Assembly: GCA_029262775.1 (NCBI GenBank)
Contig: JAJCYR010000017.1
Span: forward strand, 1 to 48,679
Direction of reading: 5' to 3'
From: Bacteroidota bacterium
GTDB taxonomy: Bacteria; Bacteroidota; Rhodothermia; Rhodothermales; UBA10348
Length of the DNA stretch: 48,679 bases
Part shown: positions 34,605 through 48,539 of the stretch, piece after piece
How positions within the stretch are numbered: position 1 is the stretch's first letter
Layout: every line of letters starts with the position of its first letter
Position numbers and translations under genes: made by a program
Notes under the pieces: model-generated
Told to the model about the DNA's origin: nothing
The model's input: the letters and a program-made list of their open reading frames with translations, nothing else
The model's database searches: none

Positions 34605-35225
34605 TCATTCTTCACGGGGACCCAGAAGGTCGCCCTCCCGGCGCGCGCACCCCGACACAATGCGGCGTATAACCTCGGACATGAGTGCCTCTGAACTGAG
34701 TTTGCGGTCCACCCGCTGCGAGTTGATGAGACTCACGACGCCGTGCATCTGACACCAGATGGCCGTGGCCCCCAGAAGCGGCTCCGTCTGATCGAACAAT
34801 CCGCTGGCCGCCCCTTCCTTCAGTACCTCCGCGAAGAAATTCAGATTCTGGCGGGCTTTTCGATACTTCTCAGCCGGATACCGCTCAATGTATTCCGTAT
34901 GCAGCCAGTACATGATCTCGTAATACTCCGGCACTTCCAGACCAAAGTCAATGTAGGCTCGGCAGAGGCCAGCGAGTCGCTCCGCAGGAGATGCGGCAAC
35001 AGGTACGGCCGACAATCGGGTGAAGAGCACATCCACACCCTCGTCAATCAGGGCGTGGACGAGTTGGTCCTTGTTGTCGTAATGCAGATAGATACTCGTC
35101 GCCGAATACCCGATTTCCCGGGCTATACGACGCATGGATAATGCGGCGTATCCGTCTGACGTCAGAAGGCGTCGTGCGGTGTCAAGTATATGCCGGCGCA
35201 GCTCCGGCTCGGTGCCCTGTTTCAT
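34605..35225 (-). CDS. TetR/AcrR-family transcriptional regulator
   Basis: The N-terminal DNA-binding domain is classic: ILDTARRLLTSDGYAALSMR, then the helix-turn-helix IAREIGYSATSIYLHYDNKD. The ligand-binding part (WHG/TetR_C_33-like, EVPEYYEIMYWLHTEYIERYP) follows. The total is 206 residues. ATG 35225 is used; a GTG at 35240 overlapping the previous stop (GTGA) would add five residues and translational coupling. The effector is not predictable. The position after an anti-sigma gene suggests it belongs to a stress or membrane-lipid regulon, but this is weak inference. Confidence 0.9.
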   Translation of the reverse strand: MKQGTEPELRRHILDTARRLLTSDGYAALSMRRIAREIGYSATSIYLHYDNKDQLVHALIDEGVDVLFTRLSAVPVAASPAERLAGLCRAYIDFGLEVPEYYEIMYWLHTEYIERYPAEKYRKARQNLNFFAEVLKEGAASGLFDQTEPLLGATAIWCQMHGVVSLINSQRVDRKLSSEALMSEVIRRIVSGCARREGDLLGPREE

Positions 35226-35236
35226 GCACGAATTTA

Positions 35237-36145
35237 TCACTCTCCGGACAAGCGTTCAAGCGACCCGGATGAATCCAGTACGCGATTGGCCATGAATCGG
35301 ATATATGGGTTTTCCCGGTCATCGGAGCCGACTCGTTCCATGGTCACCCTCATGTCCACGGATACCTGTTCCGATGCCACCAGAAGCTCCATGGCCTTCA
35401 TGCGAACGGCGGTATTGGCATCGACTTCCACTCTTTCGACCAGCACACGTCGCAGCGATTCGGGTAGGGGCTGGTCAGTATACAGCCGATGCAGCGCCCG
35501 CACGGCCTGCAGACGGATCACTGGATTTTCATCTGACTCAAGCACATCGGACAGTACGTTGGTTACGTGCACGTTGGGCGCAATGCGCGCGCTTGCCAGC
35601 GCGCGCGCCGCACGCATCCGATTCATGGGGTCAATGTTCGAGGCCAGGATGAATCCCAGTTCGCGCTGCATGGGAGCGTCGTGAATGGAACCGGACAGGG
35701 AGCTCGCGGAATCGCCCACATAATCAATGCGAACCTGTTGACTGTGTGAATCGAACAGGACCGCGTCCGCCCATTTAGCTTCATTGTCGACCACCCCCAG
35801 GTACCATCCCGTGGCAAAGACGAGAAATGCCGCTGCAACCGAAGCCGCCCAGCCGAGGACCTGAACGCGGACGGATCGGCGGGCAGGCGCGGCTCCGGCG
35901 CCGCTGCGCACGGACGTGTCCACCGATAAGCGCACCGACGCGCGAACGCGCTGCAGATCTGCTGCGCCCACATGGCGGCGTTCCAGCAGGCCGTCAACGA
36001 CCTGCATGTCGGCCTGAAGGTCCTGCCACGCGCTACGGCATGCATCGCAATGAGCCAGCCGGGTGCGCAACACCCCCTCTTCTGTGCTGGTCAGCTCACC
36101 GTAATAATGAAGGACAAGTGTGTTGTGGTCGTGCGTGCAGTTCAT
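35237..36145 (-). CDS. Membrane anti-sigma factor with HEAT-like repeats
   Basis: The 302-residue protein starts inside the stop of the ECF sigma gene (ATGA overlap). Its N-terminus has a zf-HC2-like segment with Cys3, His32 and Cys33-x2-Cys36 (RLAHCDACRSAW). The His normally found four residues before the first Cys of the CxxC is Arg29 here. One membrane span follows at about 113-136 (LGWAASVAAAFLVFATGWYLGVV). The rest, presumably periplasmic, holds HEAT-like helical repeats: MNRMRAARALASARIAPNVH, NPVIRLQAVRALHRLYTDQP and NTAVRMKAMELLVAS. Anti-sigma factors with C-terminal HEAT repeats are seen in Bacteroidota-like genomes; their signal is unknown. Confidence 0.88.
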   Translation of the reverse strand: MNCTHDHNTLVLHYYGELTSTEEGVLRTRLAHCDACRSAWQDLQADMQVVDGLLERRHVGAADLQRVRASVRLSVDTSVRSGAGAAPARRSVRVQVLGWAASVAAAFLVFATGWYLGVVDNEAKWADAVLFDSHSQQVRIDYVGDSASSLSGSIHDAPMQRELGFILASNIDPMNRMRAARALASARIAPNVHVTNVLSDVLESDENPVIRLQAVRALHRLYTDQPLPESLRRVLVERVEVDANTAVRMKAMELLVASEQVSVDMRVTMERVGSDDRENPYIRFMANRVLDSSGSLERLSGE

Positions 36146-36684
36146 GGTGATATATGTTTTCGCAGCTTGTTGACTGCCCGGAAGAGGTAGTTCTTGATCG
36201 TGCCCTCGGCACAATCCAGCATGACCGCAATTTCGCGAATTTTGTACTCGTGGACGTGTTTGAGCGTGAATACGGTGCGCTCCCGCGAGGACAAACTGGC
36301 CATGGCGGCCTCCAGGTTGCGCTCGTGGTCCGCGCTGAGCAGACCCGCGTCGGGCGACGACGTCGCCGCCTCCAGTTCCAGACCGCTCTCCGCATCGATT
36401 GGTACGGCCCGTAGCCGTGCCTCTTTCTTCCTGTGACTGAGGGCTTCGTTGATGGCAATCCGCGTGAGCCAGGTATCGAACGAACTGGCCGCACGGAAGG
36501 TATGCATGCTGCGCCAGGCTTTCATCGCAGCATTCTGGAACACATCGAGCGCATCGGGCATGTTGCCCGTAATACCATGTACGATCTGCACGACGCGTGC
36601 ATCAGAACTGGACAGGAGCGCGTCGAAAGCGTCCGCATCGCCAGACTGCGCGCGCGTTATCAGTTGTTCTTCAACGGGTGCCAT
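36142..36684 (-). CDS. ECF-type RNA polymerase sigma factor, second copy
   Basis: The 180-residue protein (start ATG 36684; upstream frame is not sigma-like) has region 2, EEQLITRAQSGDADAFDALL with DVFQNAAMKAWRSMHTFR and SSFDTWLTRIAINEALSHRK. Region 4 follows: MASLSSRERTVFTLKHVHEY, then the helix-turn-helix KIREIAVMLDCAEGTIKNYL. It overlaps the anti-sigma gene by 4 bp. It lies 41 bp after a small membrane protein gene that abuts rpoC, so read-through from the ribosomal-RNA-polymerase operon is plausible. Its target promoters are unknown. Confidence 0.92.
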   Translation of the reverse strand: MAPVEEQLITRAQSGDADAFDALLSSSDARVVQIVHGITGNMPDALDVFQNAAMKAWRSMHTFRAASSFDTWLTRIAINEALSHRKKEARLRAVPIDAESGLELEAATSSPDAGLLSADHERNLEAAMASLSSRERTVFTLKHVHEYKIREIAVMLDCAEGTIKNYLFRAVNKLRKHISP

Positions 36685-36725
36685 GCCGCTTTGACGATAA
36701 GAGCGGTCAAATGGTTTGCGGCTTC

Positions 36726-36947
36726 CTACTCCTTTCGGTCGGAAAAGTGGATATGCGCGAGCACGATCAGCGACAGCGGAGGAAACACGGAAATGGTGAC
36801 AACCGCCGCGGCCTTCAGCGACCGGGGCCACGGCCGTAGCGAGATTCCCGCTACGGCCATGAGCCACGCAACCGCCGATATGAAACCAAGCGTCGCGATA
36901 ATCAGCGTGCCAACGGGTCCTACTGCGGCGTAGAGTTCCCTCAGCAT
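36726..36947 (-). CDS. Small two-span membrane protein next to rpoC
   Basis: The 73-residue protein begins 4 nt after the rpoC stop. Two hydrophobic spans are clear (about 10-35, VGTLIIATLGFISAVAWLMA, and about 46-67, AAAVVTISVFPPLSLIVLAH), with a short positive loop between and a charged tail (HFSDRKE). I do not recognise the family. Tight spacing and membrane-like composition support a real gene co-transcribed with rpoC. No signal for another function is visible. Confidence 0.6.
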   Translation of the reverse strand: MLRELYAAVGPVGTLIIATLGFISAVAWLMAVAGISLRPWPRSLKAAAVVTISVFPPLSLIVLAHIHFSDRKE

Positions 36948-36951
36948 GGAC

Positions 36952-39900
36952 TCAGGGTACCATCAGGCCGCCATCACCATCATCGGGTGACGACTCCGAA
37001 GCGCCACTGACGGCCGCTTCCAGTTCAGCGAGTTCCGTGCGCGATCCGACAATAAGATTCTCGAATCGGCGCTGGCCGGTGCCGGACGGGATGAGGTGAC
37101 CCACAATGACGTTCTCCTTGAGGCCATGAAGCGGATCGGTCTTGGCCGCGATCGAGGCCTCGGTGAGCACCTTGGTGGTCTCCTGGAATGATGCCGCCGA
37201 AATGAATGAATCGGTAGACAGCGAGGCCTGCGTGATACCCAGAAGTACCGGCTGGGCCACGGCGGGCTGCGTATCGCGTACCACAAGCGGAGGCTTGTCC
37301 TGCCGCTTCATCTGCGAACTGACTTCGCGCAGGCGGCGGCGATCCACAATCTGTCCGATCTCCAGATCTGACTCGGCCGGATCGGTTACGACAAATTTGT
37401 CGTACATGTCATCGTTCAAGGTTTCGAGCACGAACCGGTCGACCAGGTTGTCTTCGAGCAGGTTCGTGTCGCCCGGATCGGTGACGCGCACCTTGTGCAT
37501 CATCTGGCGGACAATGCACTCGATGTGCTTGTCGTTCAACGTCACACCCTGCAGGCGGTATACTTCCTGGATCTCATTCACGAGGTACTCCTGCACGGCA
37601 CGGGGACCCAGAATGGCCAGAATGTCGTGCGGGGCAACCTGCCCATCTGACAGCGGATCGCCCGCCCGGACCACGTCGTTTTCGTGCACCAGAATGTGCT
37701 TCGTAAGCGACACCATGTAGGATTTTGACTCCGTTCCGTCCCGGTTGGTGACAATCACTTCCTGGGCACCGCGCTTACGGCCTCCGAATGAAATGACACC
37801 ATCGATTTCCGACACAGCGGCCGGATCGGACGGCGTGCGCGCCTCAAACAGTTCCGTGATACGCGGAAGACCACCGGTGATGTCGCTCGTTTTGGCCGAC
37901 TGACGGGGTATTTTCACGAGCACACGGCCTGCAACTGCCTTCTCCTTCGCATTCACCTGGATTCGGGCCCGGACAGGCAGCGGGTATTCCCGCGTGGAGC
38001 CGTCGGTTCCGGTGACGAGAATGGCAGGCGTCAGCGAACGCTCGCGCGTATCGATAATGACCTTTTCCTTGAATCCGGTCTGATCGTCCGATTCCTCGCG
38101 GAACGTCGTGCCTTCCATAATGTCCTGGAAGCCAACCGTACCCGCCATTTCCGAGATGATGACGGCGTTATACGGATCCCAGCTGGCAAGTACCTGCGAT
38201 TTCTCCACGATATCGCCTTCGCCAACGAGCACTTCGGCGCCGTAGGGGATCAGGTAGGAAATCAGCTGGCGATCGCCGTCTTCCAGATCGACAATTCGGA
38301 TCTCGCCCTGACGCGACAACACGACGTCCTTGACCTCGTCGCCCGAGTCATACTCGACTTTGCGGAGGTTTTCGTAGAGCACCTTTCCGGCAAATTTGGT
38401 CTTGACCGTGCTTTCCGCGGAAATACGGCTCGCCGCACCACCGATATGGAACGTACGAAGCGTCAGCTGCGTGCCCGGCTCGCCGATGGACTGTGCAGCA
38501 ACGACGCCAACCGATTCGCCTGTCTCGACCATGCGGTTCGTGCCCAGGTTACGTCCATAGCAGAGCGTACACACGCCGCGGCGCGACTCGCATGTCAACA
38601 CGGAGCGGATTTCCACCTCCTCAATCGATGTTTCCGAGATGGCACGGGCCTTCTCCTCGTTGATGAGTTCGTTCGGAGCCACGAGCAGATCGCCCGTCAG
38701 CGGATCGGGCACGTCGTGCACGGAAACGCGGCCCAGGATCCGGTCGGCGAGTGGTTCGACGACATCTTCGTTGTCCTTGAGCGCCGAAATACGGATACCG
38801 CGCAGCGTGCCACAGTCATGCTCGGTCACGGTCACATCCTGTGACACGTCGACAAGGCGACGCGTCAGGTACCCGGCGTCGGCCGTCTTCAGAGCCGTAT
38901 CGGCAAGTCCTTTACGCGCGCCGTGCGTGGAAATGAAGTACTCGAGCACCGACAACCCTTCCTTGAAGTTGGAAATAATCGGATTTTCGATGATCTCACC
39001 CGCACTGCCAACCAGGCTCTTCTGGGGCTTGGCCATCAGACCACGCATCCCACCGAGCTGCCGGATCTGCTCCTTCGAACCACGGGCACCAGAGTCGGCC
39101 ATCATGTAAATGGCGTTGAACCCTTCCCGATCGGTGCGGAGCGTATCGAACAGCACTTCAGAGACCTGGTTGTTCGTGTGCGTCCAGATATCAATGACCT
39201 GGTTGTAGCGCTCATTCTCCGTGATGAAGCCCATCCCGTAGTTCGTACGGGCCTTTTCGACCTCTACCTGGGCGCTCTCAATCAGCTTCTCCTTGGCATC
39301 GGGGATAACGATATCGGCAATGGAAAACGTGAGACCGGCCGTCGTCGCGTTCTCAAAACCGAGCATTTTTATTTCGTCCAGGAACTTGGCGGTTTCCGGG
39401 AATCCGGTTGCCTTGAGTACCCGGGCAATGATGCCACGCAGGTTCTTCTTGGTCAGAACTTCGTTGATATAGCCGACGCCTTCCGGAACGACCTCATTGA
39501 AGAGAATACGTCCCATGGTCGTTTCCATGAGCTCGCCGCCTTCGCGGCGCAGCGTAACGCGTGCGTGGAGCTCGGCCATACCCTGATCAAAGGCAATACG
39601 CGCTTCGGACATGCTGCCAAATCGCATTCCTTCGCCCAACATGTTGGCACGTGACTTGGTCATGTAGTAGAGACCAAGGACCATGTCCTGCGTCGGAACG
39701 GCGATGGGTCCACCATGAGCCGGGCTCAGGATGTTGTGGCTCGAGAGCATGAGGAGCATGGCTTCAAGCGCTGCATCGTGCGAGAGCGGCACGTGGACGG
39801 CCATCTGGTCACCGTCGAAGTCGGCGTTGAACGCCGTACATACGAGGGGATGCAACCGGATGGCTTTTCCTTCAATAAGTGTCGGCTGGAACGCCTGGAT

Positions 39901-41241
39901 ACCCAGACGGTGCAGCGTGGGAGCACGGTTGAGCAGGACCGGGCGGCCCTGGATGACTTTCTCCAGTATGTCCCACACGTCACTCGTACGCCGGTCAACC
40001 ACCTTCTTGGCACTCTTGACCGTTTTCACAATACCGCGCTCAATAAGCTTGCGGATAATGAAGGGTTTGAAGAGTTCGACGGCCATTTCCTTGGGAAGGC
40101 CGCACTGGTGAAGTTTCAGCTCGGGACCGACAATAATGACCGAACGACCCGAATAATCAACGCGCTTTCCGAGCAGGTTCTGACGGAAGCGTCCCTGCTT
40201 GCCCTTGAGCATGTCCGACAGCGACTTGAGCGCCCGGTTCGAGTCTGAGCGCACGGCATTGGCCTTGCGCGAGTTGTCGAACAGGGAATCCACGGCTTCC
40301 TGAAGCATGCGCTTTTCGTTGCGCAGAATGACTTCCGGGGCCTTGATGTCTATGAGCCGCTTGAGGCGGTTGTTGCGGATAATGACCCGACGATACAGAT
40401 CGTTGAGGTCGGACGTGGCGAACCGTCCCCCTTCGAGGGGTACGAGCGGACGCAGTTCGGGCGGAATGACCGGAATGACACGCATGACCATCCATTCGGG
40501 ACGGTTCTCGGTCCGCTTGTTGGCCTCGCGAAATGCCTCCACAACGGCAAGGCGCTTGAGCGCCTCGCTCTTGCGCTGCTGACTCGTTTCCGTTTTGATC
40601 TGGAACCGGAGTTCCTGGGCCTGACGGACGAGGTCCGAACGCGATAGAAGCGTCTCAATGGCCTCGCCACCAATCATGGCTATGAACTTGTCCGGTTCGT
40701 CCTGATCCAGACGGTTGTTGTCTTCCCGGATCTGATAGAGGATGTTGTAATACTCGTCCTCGGTCAGTAACTGCTTTTCTTCCACACCCAGGCCAGCCGC
40801 ACAGCCGGGTTGTACCACCACGTAGTTTTCGTAGTAGATAATGCGCTCGAGGTCCTTGGAACGGATGCCGAGCAGGTGGCCGATCTTGTTCGGTAGCGTC
40901 TTGAAGTACCAGATGTGAACGACGGGCACGCTGAGTGTAATGTGGCCCATGCGTTCGCGACGAACCGACTTCTGTGTCACTTCGACACCACAGCGGTCAC
41001 AGATGATGCCCTTGTAGCGAATACGCTTGTACTTGCCGCAGTGACACTCCCAGTCTTTGACCGGACCGAATATCTTCTCGCAGAAGAGTCCTTCCTTTTC
41101 AGGTTTGAACGACCTGTAATTGATGGTCTCAGGCTTCAGCACCTCACCATAGGAACGCTCCAGAATGGCCTCGGGAGAGGCCAGACTGATGGTGATGCTG
41201 CTGAAGTTCTTCTTGATTTTTTGTGGTTTTCCGTACGGCAT
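36952..41241 (-). CDS. rpoC: DNA-directed RNA polymerase beta' subunit
   Basis: The 1429-residue beta' subunit provides the catalytic Mg site ([14 protein letters not shown]). The N-terminal zinc ribbon is [20 protein letters not shown]. The second zinc site is [13 protein letters not shown]. The bridge-helix and trigger-loop region runs through [20 protein letters not shown]. The C-terminus shows the long acidic tail seen in Bacteroidota/Rhodothermota homologues. It follows rpoB after 51 bp in the usual order and no frameshift is seen. Confidence 0.99.
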   Translation of the reverse strand: MPYGKPQKIKKNFSSITISLASPEAILERSYGEVLKPETINYRSFKPEKEGLFCEKIFGPVKDWECHCGKYKRIRYKGIICDRCGVEVTQKSVRRERMGHITLSVPVVHIWYFKTLPNKIGHLLGIRSKDLERIIYYENYVVVQPGCAAGLGVEEKQLLTEDEYYNILYQIREDNNRLDQDEPDKFIAMIGGEAIETLLSRSDLVRQAQELRFQIKTETSQQRKSEALKRLAVVEAFREANKRTENRPEWMVMRVIPVIPPELRPLVPLEGGRFATSDLNDLYRRVIIRNNRLKRLIDIKAPEVILRNEKRMLQEAVDSLFDNSRKANAVRSDSNRALKSLSDMLKGKQGRFRQNLLGKRVDYSGRSVIIVGPELKLHQCGLPKEMAVELFKPFIIRKLIERGIVKTVKSAKKVVDRRTSDVWDILEKVIQGRPVLLNRAPTLHRLGIQAFQPTLIEGKAIRLHPLVCTAFNADFDGDQMAVHVPLSHDAALEAMLLMLSSHNILSPAHGGPIAVPTQDMVLGLYYMTKSRANMLGEGMRFGSMSEARIAFDQGMAELHARVTLRREGGELMETTMGRILFNEVVPEGVGYINEVLTKKNLRGIIARVLKATGFPETAKFLDEIKMLGFENATTAGLTFSIADIVIPDAKEKLIESAQVEVEKARTNYGMGFITENERYNQVIDIWTHTNNQVSEVLFDTLRTDREGFNAIYMMADSGARGSKEQIRQLGGMRGLMAKPQKSLVGSAGEIIENPIISNFKEGLSVLEYFISTHGARKGLADTALKTADAGYLTRRLVDVSQDVTVTEHDCGTLRGIRISALKDNEDVVEPLADRILGRVSVHDVPDPLTGDLLVAPNELINEEKARAISETSIEEVEIRSVLTCESRRGVCTLCYGRNLGTNRMVETGESVGVVAAQSIGEPGTQLTLRTFHIGGAASRISAESTVKTKFAGKVLYENLRKVEYDSGDEVKDVVLSRQGEIRIVDLEDGDRQLISYLIPYGAEVLVGEGDIVEKSQVLASWDPYNAVIISEMAGTVGFQDIMEGTTFREESDDQTGFKEKVIIDTRERSLTPAILVTGTDGSTREYPLPVRARIQVNAKEKAVAGRVLVKIPRQSAKTSDITGGLPRITELFEARTPSDPAAVSEIDGVISFGGRKRGAQEVIVTNRDGTESKSYMVSLTKHILVHENDVVRAGDPLSDGQVAPHDILAILGPRAVQEYLVNEIQEVYRLQGVTLNDKHIECIVRQMMHKVRVTDPGDTNLLEDNLVDRFVLETLNDDMYDKFVVTDPAESDLEIGQIVDRRRLREVSSQMKRQDKPPLVVRDTQPAVAQPVLLGITQASLSTDSFISAASFQETTKVLTEASIAAKTDPLHGLKENVIVGHLIPSGTGQRRFENLIVGSRTELAELEAAVSGASESSPDDGDGGLMVP

Positions 41242-41292
41242 ATCGGGTAGCGGCTATGAAAAGTCCTGCTGAAAAATTGGGGTCGGTCGGGC

Positions 41293-45129
<3,837 letters not shown>

Positions 45130-45163
45130 GGTCGAGGTGATTACCGTGAATGGAATTACTATG

Positions 45164-45209
45164 CGGCGCATGAAGCGCCGAAAGCCGGCCCCGGAATTCC
45201 GGGGCCGGC
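45164..45209 (-). promoter_or_regulatory. Tandem hairpins in the rplL-rpoB spacer (attenuator or processing site)
   Basis: A perfect 26-bp palindrome (arms GCCGGCCCCGGAA / TTCCGGGGCCGGC, 45184-45209) is followed on the minus strand by TTT and then a 6-bp hairpin, CGGCGC / GCGCCG with a 5-nt loop (45164-45180). The first lies about 70 nt after rplL, before the rpoB start. In E. coli the same spacer holds an attenuator and an RNase III site; an analogous role here is inference. Confidence 0.6.
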
Positions 45210-45277
45210 CAACGGTCCACGACCACCCTCAGGCAGGCCGTGTGACGTTTCGGCTGATTTGACAGTCGCAGGCACTC

Positions 45278-45655
45278 TCAGGCGAGCTCTACTTCTGCAC
45301 CGGCTTCTTCGAGCTTGGCTTTGATGGACTCGGCTTCTTCCTTGGGAGCCGCTTCCTTCACAGTTGACGGAGCGCTGTCAACCATTTCCTTGGCTTCCTT
45401 CAGCCCGAGACCCGTGATGGCCCGAACTTCCTTGATGACATTGATTTTCTTGTCACCGGCGGCCTTGAGAATCACGTCGAATTCCGTCTTCTCTTCAACG
45501 GCCTCTGCAGCACCACCGCCGCCGGGGCCAGCAACTGCCACTGCCGCTGCGGCAGGCTTGATGCCGTACTCGTCTTCGAGCAACTGTGCGAGGTCACTCG
45601 CTTCTTTGATGGTGAGCGCTACGAGCTCTTCAGCCAACTTTGCAATATCTGCCAT
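45278..45655 (-). CDS. rplL: 50S ribosomal protein L7/L12
   Basis: The 125-residue stalk protein has the N-terminal dimerisation helix ([23 protein letters not shown]), an Ala/Gly/Pro hinge ([21 protein letters not shown]) and the C-terminal factor-binding domain ([37 protein letters not shown]). It forms dimers on L10 and recruits GTPase factors. It is preceded by rplJ with a 74-bp gap. Confidence 0.98.
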   Translation of the reverse strand: MADIAKLAEELVALTIKEASDLAQLLEDEYGIKPAAAAVAVAGPGGGGAAEAVEEKTEFDVILKAAGDKKINVIKEVRAITGLGLKEAKEMVDSAPSTVKEAAPKEEAESIKAKLEEAGAEVELA

Positions 45656-45729
45656 TGTATGTACCTGGTTCCTGCAGTTTTCTCAGCCCGATGGGCTCGA
45701 CTGCGTGTTTAAGGGTTATGTGTGAACGT

Positions 45730-46260
45730 TCAGACTTCCGCCTTTTCGGCGATCGCCTTGATGGACCCAAGAAGATTGGATCCCTGTGCCTGAAGACCAC
45801 CCACCACATTCGTGATCGGGGCCTGTAACAGACCAATGATGTCGCCGATAAGTTCGGCTTTGGACTTGAGCTTGGTAAGTACTTCCAGCGCATCGGCCTC
45901 GTACACGGCTCCTTCAATGCTGGCCGCCTTGAGCGATGGGATTTCCAGCTTCATTTCGTCCAGGAACTTCTTCATGACGCGGGCCGGGGCAGACGCTTCT
46001 TCGGCGAATGCTACAGCTGTAGGCCCGTTCAGTGCTACATAGAGCGGGTCATATCCACCCACCTGTTCCATAGCCAGACGCAACATGGAGTTTTTCACGA
46101 CACGGTACTCGACGCCCGCTTCCCGGAACCGGTTACGCAGTTCTGTGGCCTGTTGCACGGTCAGACCGGAGTAGTTTGTAAGGTAGATGGTCGGGTTCTG
46201 CTGCAGTTTGTCAACCAGCTGCCCTACAGCCTCGACCTTCTGGGCTTTCGTCATCGACAT
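45730..46260 (-). CDS. rplJ: 50S ribosomal protein L10
   Basis: The 176-residue protein begins with the L10 pattern KAQKVEAVGQLVDKLQQNPT and TNYSGLTVQQATELRNRFRE, has a central RVVKNSMLRLAMEQ and ends in the helix that binds L7/L12 dimers. It anchors the stalk to 23S rRNA. In E. coli L10 represses its own operon through the rplJ leader; no comparable structure could be shown in the 36-bp gap here. Confidence 0.98.
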   Translation of the reverse strand: MSMTKAQKVEAVGQLVDKLQQNPTIYLTNYSGLTVQQATELRNRFREAGVEYRVVKNSMLRLAMEQVGGYDPLYVALNGPTAVAFAEEASAPARVMKKFLDEMKLEIPSLKAASIEGAVYEADALEVLTKLKSKAELIGDIIGLLQAPITNVVGGLQAQGSNLLGSIKAIAEKAEV

Positions 46261-46296
46261 GATTTTGTACGCTGTTCAGGTTTGGATTCGGGCGTG

Positions 46297-47007
46297 TTAG
46301 CGAAGTGCTCCTGTTACCAGGTTGCGATCCAGGCTGATGCCCGGTCCCATCGTCGTAGACAGGGTCACGGAACGGACGTAGACGCCCTTGGCCGCAGCTG
46401 GCCGCAGACGCAGAACCTCTTTCAGGAAAGCGTCTGCATTTTCCTTGATCTGGTCGGCACTGAACGACGCCTTGCCGACGGCCACATGCAGAATACCTGC
46501 CTTGTCCACCCGGAAATCAATCTTTCCCGCCTTCACATCCTTTACCGCCGAGGCAAGATCCATCGTGACCGTTCCGCTTTTCGGGTTCGGCATGAGGCCC
46601 CTGGGCCCGAGCACGCGACCAAGGCGGCCCACAATGGCCATGACATCCGGCGTCGCGATCATCACGTCAAAATCGGTCCAACCCTGCTTCTGGATTTTCT
46701 CGGCCATGTCCTCCAGTCCGACGAAGTCCGCTCCTGCGTCCCGCGCCTCCTGTTGTTTACCTTCGCTGGCCAACACAAGTACCCGGACATCCTTACCGGT
46801 GCCATGAGGCAGCGCAACGGTTCCACGCACCATTTGATCGGCGTGCCGGGGGTCGACCCCGAGACGGATATCCATGTCGATGGATTCGTCGAACTTGGCC
46901 GACGCGGTCTGCTTCAGCAATTCGACCGCTCGCTGCATGTCAATAGGTTGTTCGTTCTCTCCAATCAACTTGTGGAGTGCACGATAACGTTTTCCTCGTT
47001 TGGCCAT
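46297..47007 (-). CDS. rplA: 50S ribosomal protein L1
   Basis: The 236-residue protein shows L1 features: [13 protein letters not shown] at the start, [52 protein letters not shown] and a C-terminal [18 protein letters not shown]. It forms the L1 stalk over the E site and in many bacteria represses the rplKA mRNA. Confidence 0.98.
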   Translation of the reverse strand: MAKRGKRYRALHKLIGENEQPIDMQRAVELLKQTASAKFDESIDMDIRLGVDPRHADQMVRGTVALPHGTGKDVRVLVLASEGKQQEARDAGADFVGLEDMAEKIQKQGWTDFDVMIATPDVMAIVGRLGRVLGPRGLMPNPKSGTVTMDLASAVKDVKAGKIDFRVDKAGILHVAVGKASFSADQIKENADAFLKEVLRLRPAAAKGVYVRSVTLSTTMGPGISLDRNLVTGALR

Positions 47008-47103
47008 GATCAGGGCTGTCTGTGCGGTGCAATCGCCGTTCGCATGATCCGGCTCCCGCGGTTTGAGATGACTACAGGCGCCTGCGCACCTGCCAGCATA
47101 AAT

Positions 47104-47541
47104 TCAGGCTGTGGGGGCTCCCTTGACCTTGATGCCCATGGAACGGGCCGTGCCAGCAATCATGCGGGCCGCCTGGTCCAGGTCAAAGGCGTTCAGGTCA
47201 TTCATTTTCTGCTCGGCAATTTCGCGGCACTGGTCCCACGATACCGTGGCAACCGTCTCGCGCAACGGATCGGCAGCACCGCTTTTGATTTTCGCCACAT
47301 TCTTGAGCAGAATGGCAGCGGGCGGGCTTTTGACAATGAACGTGAACGATTTGTCCGCGAACACGGTGATTACCACGGGGAGCACGAGGCCCATCCTGTC
47401 CTGCGTGGCGGCGTTGAACGCCTTGCAGAACTCCATGATGTTGACCCCCTTCTGACCAAGTGCCGGACCAATGGGAGGCGCAGGAGACGCCTGACCTGCC
47501 TTGACCTGCAACTTGATATAACCGTCTATTTTCTTTGCCAT
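47104..47541 (-). CDS. rplK: 50S ribosomal protein L11
   Basis: The 145-residue protein matches L11: [38 protein letters not shown], the variable loop and [20 protein letters not shown], and a C-terminal [17 protein letters not shown]. It binds the GTPase-associated 23S rRNA. The 96-bp spacer to rplA and 129-bp spacer to nusG hold no gene. Confidence 0.98.
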   Translation of the reverse strand: MAKKIDGYIKLQVKAGQASPAPPIGPALGQKGVNIMEFCKAFNAATQDRMGLVLPVVITVFADKSFTFIVKSPPAAILLKNVAKIKSGAADPLRETVATVSWDQCREIAEQKMNDLNAFDLDQAARMIAGTARSMGIKVKGAPTA

Positions 47542-47670
47542 AACGGTGTGCGGTTCAAACGCCGACGTATCGGCTCCCGCAGAATTTGGTTTATGTGCTT
47601 AAAAGCGTCAGCCGATCAGTAACGACCTGACCCATCGCCTGTTCCGGCGCATTGTGAAGCACCGGTCAAT

Positions 47671-48216
47671 TCATTCTTCGTGCTCGACCTGCAGATAATC
47701 CAGTTCGAGCGGAGTCTTCCGACCAAAGATGGACACCATGACGCGAACCTTCGCCTTGTCAGGGTACACCTCATCGACGAGCCCGTTGAAATTGTTGAAC
47801 GGTCCATCGACCACCTTCACAGCGTCTCCAGGCTGGAACGGGATTTCAGGCTGTTCTCCCATTTCCCGGGCTTCATCCATCTTGCCCATGATGCGGGCCA
47901 CTTCTTCGGGCCGCAGTGGTGACGGCTCGTCCCCTGTTGTCAGAAATCCAACAACAGAGGGCACGCCCGTCAGAATATGCATCAGCTCTTTGTCGAGCAC
48001 AGCGTTGATCAGGATGTACCCCGGGAAGAAATTCTTCTCACGGGTCCGCTTCTTGCCTGCCCTCATCTCAAACACGGTTTCTGTCGGAATCATGATTTCC
48101 GGCAGCCGGTCCTCAAGACCCTGCAGCTTCAGTTCGGACTCAATGCTCTCCTTGACCTTTTTTTCGTGGCCGGAGAAGGTCCTGAGCACATACCACTTGC
48201 GAATTCTGTCCGCCAT
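47671..48216 (-). CDS. nusG: Transcription termination/antitermination protein NusG
   Basis: The 181-residue protein has the NGN domain (RKWYVLRTFSGHEKKVKESI, NFFPGYILINAV, MHILTGVPSVVGFL) and the C-terminal KOW domain (PGDAVKVVDGPFNNFNGLVD, KVRVMVSIFGRKTPLELD). It binds RNA polymerase and couples it to Rho or ribosomes. The start is ATG 48216, 2 nt after the secE stop; the longer frame upstream covers secE in another reading frame. Confidence 0.98.
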   Translation of the reverse strand: MADRIRKWYVLRTFSGHEKKVKESIESELKLQGLEDRLPEIMIPTETVFEMRAGKKRTREKNFFPGYILINAVLDKELMHILTGVPSVVGFLTTGDEPSPLRPEEVARIMGKMDEAREMGEQPEIPFQPGDAVKVVDGPFNNFNGLVDEVYPDKAKVRVMVSIFGRKTPLELDYLQVEHEE

Positions 48217-48218
48217 GA

Positions 48219-48398
48219 TCAGCCGTAGATGACTTCGAGGACGGTGCTTATGACACGGTCCGCCCCGAAAATGAAAAGGGAAATGACCAGCGTGGCCACG
48301 ATGGTGACCACCGTATTGCTGATCAGTTCCTTTTGGGTGGGCCACGTGACCTTGCGCATTTCCCTGGCCACTTCCTGCAGATATCCTGCTACGTTCAT
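48219..48398 (-). CDS. secE: Preprotein translocase subunit SecE
   Basis: The 59-residue protein reads MNVAGYLQEVAREMRKVTWP then TQKELISN and a single hydrophobic span (TVVTIVATLVISLFIFGADR), followed by a short tail. The amphipathic helix followed by the KVTWP(T) motif is diagnostic of bacterial SecE, a core part of SecYEG. AAGG-containing sequence precedes the ATG. It sits between the tRNA-Trp gene and nusG, its normal place. Confidence 0.95.
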   Translation of the reverse strand: MNVAGYLQEVAREMRKVTWPTQKELISNTVVTIVATLVISLFIFGADRVISTVLEVIYG

Positions 48399-48426
48399 TG
48401 TGCCTTACCTGAAAAATTATCTGTTG

Positions 48427-48500
<74 letters not shown>

Positions 48501-48504
48501 TGCC

Positions 48505-48518
48505 GGCCGCACGCGGCC
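48505..48518 (-). other. Short hairpin between tuf and tRNA-Trp
   Basis: GGCCGC / GCGGCC with a 2-nt spacer lies between the tuf stop and the tRNA 5' end. No T-run follows. It may aid tRNA processing or partly attenuate transcription from tuf. Confidence 0.35.
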
Positions 48519-48539
48519 TGCACTGTGACTTGACCGGTA

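Noticed and set aside
47542..47670. L1-binding autoregulatory structure in the rplK leader
   Set aside because: Only a 5-bp GCCGA / TCGGC stem was visible; this is too little to claim an L1 site.
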